Below, in pieces: positions 1 through 5,999 of a stretch of 9,027 nucleotides of DNA (position 1 is its first letter; each line of letters begins with the position of its first letter). Made by a program: the position numbers and the translations under genes. The notes under the pieces were generated by a model. The model did no database searches and was not told the DNA's origin. It saw nothing but the letters and a program-made list of their open reading frames with translations. The stretch comes from Rhizobium sp. Q54 (GTDB taxonomy: Bacteria; Pseudomonadota; Alphaproteobacteria; Rhizobiales; Beijerinckiaceae), in NCBI GenBank assembly GCA_945901195.1, contig CAMDKB010000174.1:1-9027 (forward strand). Direction: 5' to 3'.

Positions 1-40
1 CGCATTTTGCGGGATGATATTCTCTCAATTAGACATTCGC
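1..40. other. Sequence downstream of the FAH-family gene; small repeats, no gene seen
   Basis: This is the 3' flank of the last gene of the cassette. The first 11 bases form a perfect short inverted repeat (CGCA-TTT-TGCG), which may be half of a larger structure cut by the window edge. The 7-mer CTCAATT occurs at 24-30 and again at 40-46, the second copy overlapping the stop codon of the FAH gene. No T-tract-flanked hairpin that would qualify as an intrinsic terminator is complete within these bases, and no further reading frame can be supported. Confidence 0.3.
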
Positions 41-976
41 TCAATTCGATGTCGTGCTCTTCACGCGATTGATGAGTACACCCACCTTCTCGATTTCAAC
101 GCGCATGACATCGCCTGCCTTCAGGAAGGTGCCCTCTTCGGCCCCGACACCGCACGGCGTGCCGGTGCAGATGACATCGCCGGGGTGCAAGGTGTTGCGT
201 GTGGACAGATGGGCAATCTGATCGGCGATGTTGAAGATCATCATCGAAGTGTTGGAATCCTGCTTCAGCTGATCATTGACGAACAATTGCAGCTTGAGCT
301 TCATGGGATCGCCGACCTGTGAGGCCGGGATGATGGCCGGGCCCATCGGGCAAGAACCATCAAAGCACTTCTGCCCGATCCAGTCCCATTTGAATGGCGA
401 GGTGTCGGCCATGCCATTGCGGCGGCCGAGATCTCGGGCGGAAACGTCATTGGCGACCGTATAGCCAGCGACATAATTAAGCGCGTCAGCCACCGAGACA
501 TTGCGGGCGAGAATGCCGATGACAGCAGCCAGTTCTATTTCCCAGTCGAGCGAACCGGCAACCACGGAAATCTCCTCGTTGTGGCCGATGGCGTTGCGCG
601 AGGGCTTGATGAAATGCCACGGCTTGAGGCCAGCTTCCTTCGGGTTGGCATCGGGCTTTATGCCCTGTTTGGCGGCCATGCGCGCAACGTGATCGGAATA
701 ATTTGCGCCAGCGCAATAGATCGTGACGGGCCAGTGCACGGGAGCGAGAAAATGCAGCGAAGACATCGCAAGCGTCGGAACGCTGCCTGATGCAATCTTG
801 TCCGCCGCTGCTGAAAGGCGACCCTGCGCCGCTTTCCAGTCATCCAGAATGCCCTGCACCGAAGCGTCAGACGCCTGACCCGTCGCCTTGGCTGCATCAG
901 CAACCTTGTCGCCAACGCAAATGCCGGCGCGCGGGCCTTCAGCCGATTTGAAAGTGAGAATGCCGTAATTGGTCAT
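41..976 (-). CDS. Fumarylacetoacetate hydrolase (FAH) family protein
   Basis: A 311-residue soluble protein with the complete FAH-family C-terminal domain. The family uses Mg2+/Mn2+ to hydrolyse or decarboxylate C-C bonds in acylpyruvates, fumarylacetoacetate and related diketo acids. Visible signatures are the entry motif CAGANYSDHV (residues 88-97), KPS at 124-126, the metal site DWEIELA with E146 and E148, NDVSARD with D177 (176-182), the KCFDGSCPMGPAI block with K203, and FNIADQIAHLSTRNTLHPGDVICTGTP-type sequence ending at TGTP (271-274). The start is supported by AGGAG 8 nt upstream. It is the last gene of the ADH-hyuA-hyuB-FAH run, 15 bp after hyuB, so it probably acts on a product of HyuAB. 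Oddity: the residue three after the lid histidine H96, glutamate in human FAHD1, is arginine here (R99). The region between that lid and the KPS motif is also longer than in FAHD1-type enzymes. The family is certain; the substrate is unknown (acylpyruvase, fumarylpyruvate hydrolase or hydratase-like are all possible). Confidence 0.93.
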   Translation of the reverse strand: MTNYGILTFKSAEGPRAGICVGDKVADAAKATGQASDASVQGILDDWKAAQGRLSAAADKIASGSVPTLAMSSLHFLAPVHWPVTIYCAGANYSDHVARMAAKQGIKPDANPKEAGLKPWHFIKPSRNAIGHNEEISVVAGSLDWEIELAAVIGILARNVSVADALNYVAGYTVANDVSARDLGRRNGMADTSPFKWDWIGQKCFDGSCPMGPAIIPASQVGDPMKLKLQLFVNDQLKQDSNTSMMIFNIADQIAHLSTRNTLHPGDVICTGTPCGVGAEEGTFLKAGDVMRVEIEKVGVLINRVKSTTSN

Positions 977-984
977 GATTGCCG

Positions 985-989
985 CTCCT
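985..989 (-). promoter_or_regulatory. Ribosome binding site of the FAH-family gene
   Basis: On the minus strand the 15-bp gap after the hyuB stop contains AGGAG, followed by 8 nt and then the ATG at 976. This supports that start and independent re-initiation within the same mRNA. Confidence 0.7.
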
Positions 990-991
990 GT

Positions 992-2752
992 TTATTCCGC
1001 TGCTTTGGGTTTCGTGATTGATTGACGCCGAGCTTCGGTAGCTGCCGCATCGAGTGTCTTGCCGCTCGCGTCCAGAATGACGCCATAGTCGCGTTCTGCT
1101 GCTTGCGCGCTGACATAGCCTTCGATCACGTCGAACACGACCTGATCCGCCGGCCGCTCGACGGGCGCGCCAAAACCGCCGCCACCACCCGAGCGAACCA
1201 TGAAGGCATCGCCCGGCCGGATCCGTTCTGTAAACATCTTGGCGTTCGGCAGTTTGCCTCGCCATTCCCCGTTGACGCGGACATCAATCAGATTGCCATC
1301 GCCTGCAAGGCCGCCATCAAGCCCCCAGGGCTTGCAATGGACACGCTCGATGGTGCTGTTGAACGCGATGGGCGCAAGCGCCTGAACAACGCATTCAGCC
1401 CCCAGCCCGCCGCGATGGCGGCCCGCGCCGCCACTGTCCTGCCGCAGCTCGTATTTTTCCACGAGGATCGGGTATTTCGTCTCGATCTGCTCGCTTGGCG
1501 AATTATGCGTATCGCCATCATTGATGCAGACCGTGACTCCCACGCCATCTTCGGTTGACTTCGCGCCCCAGCCGCCGCCCAGCGGTCCCACAGCTGCGAT
1601 GAAGAACCTGCCGTCCAGCGGATTGATGCCATGCAGGGTCGTCGTCACGAGATCGGCATGGTGACCCGCAATGACCCGATCCGGGATGGCCGGCGCGAGC
1701 GCCTTGAAGATTGTGTCGATGACCGTCATTGGGAAAGTCATCCACCAGCGCATGGGCGCGGGCCGTGTAGCACTGATGACGCGACCCGGTGGCATGATGA
1801 CATTGAGCGAGCGAAATGAACCATCATTGACCGGATAGGTCGTCCCGGTCGTCAGGCATTTATAGGCCACTTGCGCGCAGGCAAACCCTGTAGTGATGCC
1901 CGAATTGTAGAAACCGCGCACCTGCCGGCTGACTTCGCTGAGATCGATGGTCATCTCGTCACCCGCGACAGTGACCTTCACCTTGATGGGAATACGGGTA
2001 CCGATATCGATGCCGTCGTCATCCATGAAACTTTCCGCTTCATAGACGCCATCGGGAATGGTGCGCGTATTGGCCCGTGCCTCGGCCTCGGTCTGATCCA
2101 TGATCGCGGCAATGGAGTTCAACACATCATCGCAACCATAGCGATTGACGATACTGCGGAACGCCCGTTCGCCCGATGTCACCGCAGTGATCTGCGCGCG
2201 CAGGTCGCCCCACGCTGTATCGGGCAGTCGCACGTTCATTTTGATGAGATCGACGAGGTCCTCGTTGAGCACGCCGGCGCGCTGCAATTTCATGATCGGG
2301 ATCTGCAGGCCTTCAGAATAGATGTCCGTGGTCACCTGGCCGATGGAGCCGCCGATATCGAGCCAGTGCGCCATGCAACAGGTAAAGGCGATCAGCTTGC
2401 CTTCGTGGAAGATCGGCAGCGATAGGGTGACGTGGTTGAGATGGCTGCCTGTCGTATAGGAATCGTTGGTGATGAGAATATCGCCCGGCTGCATATTCTC
2501 AGCGCCGATCTTGGCGAGTTTCGCCTTCACCGTTTCTGACATGCCACGAATGAACATTGGCAGGCCCAGCCCAATAGAAACCGTCTCGCCGGTCGCTGTG
2601 AAGAGCCCGACTGTGAAGTCCAGCGCTTCATAAATGATCATGTTATAGGCCGTACGCATGAGATTGGTTTTCATCTCCTCGGTCACGGAGAGAACGCCAT
2701 TGCGCACGATTTCAACTGTGATGGGATCGGCCTTCGCCGCTTTGTCGCTCAT
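992..2752 (-). CDS. hyuB: Hydantoinase B/oxoprolinase family protein (HyuB)
   Basis: A 586-residue protein, the partner of HyuA. HyuAB-type complexes use ATP to hydrolyse cyclic amides (hydantoins, 5-oxoproline, caprolactam) or, in relatives, to carboxylate ketones (acetone, acetophenone). Recognisable blocks are the N-terminal ITVEIVRNGV (11-20), ITNDSYTTGSHLNHVTL (94-110), AHWLDIGG (128-135), GEGLQIP-like SEGLQIP (146-152), the GGGWGAK block (392-398), the family signature RQDSGGAGRHRGGLG (437-451), and a glycine-rich RSGGGGGFG near the C-terminus (520-528). The length fits hydantoinase/oxoprolinase B subunits rather than the longer acetone carboxylase subunit. The start has a strong SD (GGGAGGTG) 6 nt upstream and overlaps the hyuA stop as ATGA, so the two subunits are probably translationally coupled and made in equal amounts. 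Oddity: at the position expected to hold a metal-binding Asp the residue is His (H107), giving H104, H107 and H129. The family is certain; the substrate is unknown. Confidence 0.95.
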   Translation of the reverse strand: MSDKAAKADPITVEIVRNGVLSVTEEMKTNLMRTAYNMIIYEALDFTVGLFTATGETVSIGLGLPMFIRGMSETVKAKLAKIGAENMQPGDILITNDSYTTGSHLNHVTLSLPIFHEGKLIAFTCCMAHWLDIGGSIGQVTTDIYSEGLQIPIMKLQRAGVLNEDLVDLIKMNVRLPDTAWGDLRAQITAVTSGERAFRSIVNRYGCDDVLNSIAAIMDQTEAEARANTRTIPDGVYEAESFMDDDGIDIGTRIPIKVKVTVAGDEMTIDLSEVSRQVRGFYNSGITTGFACAQVAYKCLTTGTTYPVNDGSFRSLNVIMPPGRVISATRPAPMRWWMTFPMTVIDTIFKALAPAIPDRVIAGHHADLVTTTLHGINPLDGRFFIAAVGPLGGGWGAKSTEDGVGVTVCINDGDTHNSPSEQIETKYPILVEKYELRQDSGGAGRHRGGLGAECVVQALAPIAFNSTIERVHCKPWGLDGGLAGDGNLIDVRVNGEWRGKLPNAKMFTERIRPGDAFMVRSGGGGGFGAPVERPADQVVFDVIEGYVSAQAAERDYGVILDASGKTLDAAATEARRQSITKPKAAE

Positions 2753-4848
2753 TTGCCACCTCCCACGGATATATCGAGATTGCCGAACGCATCGACTACC
2801 AGCAGATCGTCAGGCATCAGAATTGTCGTGGATGCATGTTCCTCAATCAGCGCCGGGCCATGAATGCGGTTTCCAGCCTGCAATTTGTCACGCAGGTAAA
2901 TCGGCGTATCGACAAACCCGGCCTGCGCACTGAAACAGACCTTTCGCGGCGCAAGCAATGCCTCCGTTGAGAGTTTCTCGCCGCTCATCGCCAGCTTTTC
3001 GCGCGGCGGCTTGCTCATCAGGCCAGCGACAGTGACACGCAGGGAAACCAGATCGGAGGGCTCGTTGGGGGCCGACGTGCCGTAGCGCTGGAGATGCACG
3101 GCATCAAACGCGCTCTTGATCGCTCCCCGATCCGCGCGCTCAAAAATGGCGTTGTCCAGATCGACGGAAACGGCATGCTCCTGCCCGACATATCGCATGT
3201 CGGCAGCCCGGGAAATGACAATGCTATCAGGCTCGACCGCGGATTTGGCGATGGCGGCGCGCCCGCGCTCCTCCATTTCCTGATAGAGCGCCTCAATCCT
3301 GTCGAAGGAAACCGTCGCGAGCCGTTCGAAACAGGAGCGCACGTAATCGTAACGCAGATCACTGAACAGCATGCCATAGGCAGAAAAATGCCCCGGCGAT
3401 GAGGGCACCAGTACACGGCGGATGCCAAGCTCCCGCGCAATGGCTGAAGCGTGCAGCGGCCCTGCCCCGCCATAAACCACCATCGAAAAGGCGCCCGCAT
3501 CAAGTCCGCGCTCGGTGGTGACTCCCTTGACGGCATACGACATCGCTGTAGCAGCAATGCGAACGATGCCTTCGGCAGCCTGCGTGACAGAAATGCCAAG
3601 CGGCCCTGCGATTTTATCCTGCATGACCTTTTCGGCAGCGGCCACATCGAGCTTCATCTGCCCGCCGAGAAAATGTGCGGGATCGAGGCGACCAAGCAGA
3701 AGGTTGGCGTCAGTAACCGTCGGATTCTGTCCGCCTTGGCCGTAACACGCCGGGCCGGGCTGGGAGCCCGCGCTCTGCGGCCCCACGCGCAACGCATTGC
3801 CTTCAACCAGTCGCGCAATCGATCCACCGCCGGTGCCCACTTCAAAGATGTCCATCATGGGCACTTGAATGGGCAGTGCCCGGTCATATCCGCCGATGAG
3901 CGCGCTCGAAGATGTCAGCGGCTTGCCGTTGTAGATCACCCCGGCTTTTGCCGTCGTGCCGCCCATGTCGAAGGCGATAGCGTCTGACAGACCCAGTTCC
4001 GCACAAATCGCCTGCGTGCCGATAACGCCGGCTGCAGGCCCTGATTCCAGAATGCGCACGCATTCCACGCGCGCATCGGAAACCGGGAATAATCCGCCAT
4101 TCGATTGCACCGCATAAAACGTGCCGAGAAAGTCCAGTCTCTTGAGATATGTCTCGATCTCACCAAGATACTTTTCGACGCGCGGGCCGATATAAGCGTT
4201 GGCGGCGACAGTCGAGGCGCGCTCGAATTCGCGATATTCCTGTGTGAGTTCGTGCGACGCGGTCACAAAGGCCTTGGGCAGTTTCTTCTGGATAATTTCT
4301 TTCACCCGCAATTCATGTGCAGGATTGCGATAGGAGTGAAGGAGCAGGATTGCGACTGCCTCGATGCCGCGCGCCAAGAGCTCATCGGCCAATTGCTCGA
4401 CATGGGTTTCATCGAGTTCGCGATGCACATTTCCGTCGGCGCGAAGGCGTTCCTTCACTTCGTAACGGGAGGAGCGCCGCACCAGCGGATCATGCTTCTT
4501 GAAGAAAAGATTGTAGGCGTCTGGCCTGTTGATACGGCCGATCTCATAAATATCGCGAAACCCCTGCGTGATCAGCAATGCGGTATCCGCGCCAGTCCGC
4601 TCCAGCAGTGTGTTGATGGCGATGGTCGATCCATGCAGGAACAGGCGCGCATCCTTGAACGAGACGCCAGCACCCTCCACAGTGCTCTCGATGCCCTCGA
4701 CAAGATGGTGATGCGTCGATAGCGCCTTGCCAAAACTGATCTTGCGCCCGGCTTCGTCGAAGGCCGCAAGATCAGTGAAGGTGCCGCCGATATCGACGGC
4801 TATGCGCAGATGACCCGCAGTGGAATTGCTCACGCTCGCGACCCTCAC
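2749..4848 (-). CDS. hyuA: Hydantoinase/oxoprolinase family protein (HyuA)
   Basis: A 699-residue ATP-binding subunit of the ASKHA-like HyuA family (N-methylhydantoinase A, 5-oxoprolinase N-terminal half, acetone/acetophenone carboxylase subunit, caprolactamase). It should phosphorylate or activate the substrate that HyuB then processes. Phosphate-binding motif 1 is DIGGTFTD (19-26). HGSTIAINTLLER follows (72-84), then a second phosphate motif FDMGGTTAK (293-301), GTGGGSIA (338-345) and GPQSAGSQPGPACYG (356-370). The C-terminal ~150 residues show the usual F...H..RYG block (581-590). No signal peptide or membrane segment is seen, so it is cytosolic. The start used here is GTG overlapping the ADH stop (GTGA). 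A second GTG at 4833, 5 codons in, has GAGGG 8 nt upstream and could be the real start; neither affects the domain. Its last codons encode the hyuB ribosome binding site. No acetone carboxylase gamma subunit lies nearby, which argues against a classical acetone carboxylase. Confidence 0.95.
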   Translation of the reverse strand: MRVASVSNSTAGHLRIAVDIGGTFTDLAAFDEAGRKISFGKALSTHHHLVEGIESTVEGAGVSFKDARLFLHGSTIAINTLLERTGADTALLITQGFRDIYEIGRINRPDAYNLFFKKHDPLVRRSSRYEVKERLRADGNVHRELDETHVEQLADELLARGIEAVAILLLHSYRNPAHELRVKEIIQKKLPKAFVTASHELTQEYREFERASTVAANAYIGPRVEKYLGEIETYLKRLDFLGTFYAVQSNGGLFPVSDARVECVRILESGPAAGVIGTQAICAELGLSDAIAFDMGGTTAKAGVIYNGKPLTSSSALIGGYDRALPIQVPMMDIFEVGTGGGSIARLVEGNALRVGPQSAGSQPGPACYGQGGQNPTVTDANLLLGRLDPAHFLGGQMKLDVAAAEKVMQDKIAGPLGISVTQAAEGIVRIAATAMSYAVKGVTTERGLDAGAFSMVVYGGAGPLHASAIARELGIRRVLVPSSPGHFSAYGMLFSDLRYDYVRSCFERLATVSFDRIEALYQEMEERGRAAIAKSAVEPDSIVISRAADMRYVGQEHAVSVDLDNAIFERADRGAIKSAFDAVHLQRYGTSAPNEPSDLVSLRVTVAGLMSKPPREKLAMSGEKLSTEALLAPRKVCFSAQAGFVDTPIYLRDKLQAGNRIHGPALIEEHASTTILMPDDLLVVDAFGNLDISVGGGK
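2757..2764 (-). promoter_or_regulatory. Ribosome binding site of hyuB, inside the 3' end of hyuA
   Basis: The minus strand reads GGGAGGTGGCAAATG. The SD core GGAGG lies 6 nt before the hyuB ATG at 2752 and is part of the Gly-Gly-Gly-Lys codons that end HyuA. This fixes the hyuB start and suggests coupled translation. Confidence 0.8.
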
Positions 4849-5858
4849 TGCGCCACTTTGATAACAACCTTGCCGAAATGGCTCGCGCCCTTGAGATGCG
4901 CGAAGGCTGCTTTCGTTTCATCGAAGCTGAAGGTCTTGTCGATTACCGGCTTGACGCCATTGGCTGAGATCGCCGCATTCAGCGCCTCGAACATCTGTGT
5001 CGAACCGACCGAAATACCCTGAATATTGGCGCGCTTGGCCATGATCATCATAGGGTTGATTTCTGCGCCGCCCGAAAGCACGCCGATCATGCTGACCTTG
5101 CCGCCTGGCTTGATGGCCCCGATGGATTTGGCGAACGTACCTGCGCCGCCCACTTCCACAACCTGATCGACGCCCACACCGCCCGTCAGTTCCATGGCGG
5201 CCTTGTCCCAATCAGGCGTTGTCTTGTAGTTGATCGTGTGTGTTGCGCCCATGGCTTTGGCGCGCTGCAATTTGGCGTCGCTCGATGAAGTCGCAATGAT
5301 ATTTGCGCCCATCATCCTGGCAATCTGCAGCCCAAAGATCGAGACGCCGCCTGTCCCCTGCACAAGGATCGTCTTGCCCGCAATCAGCCCACCGTGAACC
5401 ATCAACGCATGCCAGGCCGTGACGGCGGCGCACGGCAGCGTAGCGGCTTCATCATAATTCAGATGTGCGGGGATTTGCACAACGCCGCCTTCTTCAAGTA
5501 CAACATACTCGACCAGCATGCCGTCTATGGCCCCGCCCAGCGCGCTCGGCGCGGCGCTAGCCCCGGCCTCGCCGCCAATCCAGCGCTGGAAGAAGCAGCT
5601 TGCGACCTTGTCGCCTGCCTTAAAACGGGTGACACCGGCGCCGAATTCCACCACTTCGCCCGCACCATCAGACAATGGGATGAGATCGGGCTTCGAGCCC
5701 TGCCGGTATGCTCCAGACGCGATGGCCAGATCACGATAGTTCAGCGAACAGGAATGAACCTTCACCAGCACCTGACCACGGCCGGGCTTGGGCATGGGAA
5801 GTTCGACAGCCTTGAGTGAATCGACGCCAGTGGGTCCCGGCAGTTGATAGGCGCGCAT
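4845..5858 (-). CDS. NAD(P)-dependent medium-chain alcohol dehydrogenase/quinone reductase family protein, zinc-independent
   Basis: A 337-residue protein of the medium-chain dehydrogenase/reductase (MDR) superfamily. The GroES-like N-terminal domain contains SLNYRD (38-43) and PLSDGAGEV (61-69). The Rossmann domain has QGTGGVSIFGLQIA (167-180), then DAKLQRAKAMGA (194-205), and the protein ends HFGKVVIKV (327-335). The catalytic-zinc His-Glu of classical ADHs is Ser-Asp here (S63, D64), NYRD replaces the zinc Cys/His segment, and there is no structural-zinc four-cysteine loop. It therefore belongs with quinone oxidoreductase/MDR7-like enzymes that reduce enones or ketones or oxidise alcohols without zinc. 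The ATG at 5858 was chosen over an in-frame ATG at 5936: GGGGAGGA lies just upstream and the protein then begins MRAYQL, as is typical of the family. The stop overlaps the hyuA GTG (GTGA). As first gene of the cassette it probably generates or consumes the carbonyl compound handled by HyuAB; the substrate is not determinable. Confidence 0.93.
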   Translation of the reverse strand: MRAYQLPGPTGVDSLKAVELPMPKPGRGQVLVKVHSCSLNYRDLAIASGAYRQGSKPDLIPLSDGAGEVVEFGAGVTRFKAGDKVASCFFQRWIGGEAGASAAPSALGGAIDGMLVEYVVLEEGGVVQIPAHLNYDEAATLPCAAVTAWHALMVHGGLIAGKTILVQGTGGVSIFGLQIARMMGANIIATSSSDAKLQRAKAMGATHTINYKTTPDWDKAAMELTGGVGVDQVVEVGGAGTFAKSIGAIKPGGKVSMIGVLSGGAEINPMMIMAKRANIQGISVGSTQMFEALNAAISANGVKPVIDKTFSFDETKAAFAHLKGASHFGKVVIKVAQ

Positions 5859-5862
5859 GATG

Positions 5863-5870
5863 TCCTCCCC
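5863..5870 (-). promoter_or_regulatory. Ribosome binding site of the MDR dehydrogenase gene; decides its start
   Basis: The minus strand reads GGGGAGGACATCATG: a strong SD 5 nt before the ATG at 5858. The in-frame ATG at 5936 lacks a comparable SD and would add 26 residues unlike the family N-terminus. Confidence 0.8.
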
Positions 5871-5880
5871 TGTTTTGCAA

Positions 5881-5896
5881 GACGGTACAGGCCGTC
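5881..5896. repeat. Short inverted repeat in the cassette leader
   Basis: GACGG and CCGTC arms flank a 6-nt centre; on the transcribed strand two further G-U pairs could extend the stem to 7. It sits about 10 nt upstream of the ADH ribosome binding site, so it could be an operator half-pair or an RNA hairpin. Such short dyads also arise by chance. Confidence 0.3.
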
Positions 5897-5999
5897 CCGT
5901 TTTCTTTATCAGGCCTAGAGGATAGAACGGATGCAATCAAGTGCACTGATAGCGGCAGGTTTTTTGCGCCGTCTGAGCTGCCAATACAAAGCTGAAACG

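Larger units (their letters stand above)
5859..5999 (-). other. Intergenic leader between the nirA-type pair and the hyu cassette
   Basis: This 141-bp stretch is the only sizeable non-coding gap in the window and the natural place for the cassette promoter. It contains the ADH ribosome binding site, an inverted repeat at 5881-5896 and a TGCA-N6-TGCA dyad at 5932-5945. A 5-bp GGCAG/CTGCC pairing with a long loop lies just after the flavoprotein stop but has no T-tract, so no intrinsic terminator is called. TTGATT and TTGCAT hexamers occur around 5932-5940, but no matching -10 element stands out at the right spacing. I therefore infer promoter activity from position only. Confidence 0.4.

Noticed and set aside
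1022..1558. 178-codon plus-strand open frame opposite hyuB
   Set aside because: Fully antisense to a well-supported HyuB; composition looks like back-translation of the other strand and no family motif is visible. It is a shadow of GC-rich coding sequence.
1871..2425. 184-codon plus-strand open frame opposite hyuB, rich in His and Asp
   Set aside because: Antisense to conserved HyuB motifs; the His/Asp richness comes from reverse complement of ordinary codons. No recognisable domain.
4105..4722. 205-codon plus-strand open frame opposite hyuA
   Set aside because: Antisense to the conserved HyuA N-terminal region; no SD or family features, so a shadow frame.
2749..4848. Acetone carboxylase assignment for HyuA/HyuB
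   Set aside because: No gamma-subunit gene follows and HyuB is shorter than the acetone carboxylase counterpart; family-level naming is all the sequence supports.
5859..5936. N-terminal extension of the MDR dehydrogenase from an ATG at 5936
   Set aside because: The 26 extra residues do not resemble the family and they run through a strong ribosome binding site placed correctly for the ATG at 5858.
5941..5999. Possible intrinsic terminator after the flavoprotein gene
   Set aside because: Only a 5-bp GGCAG/CTGCC pairing with a loop of about 19 nt and no following T-tract on the transcribed strand.
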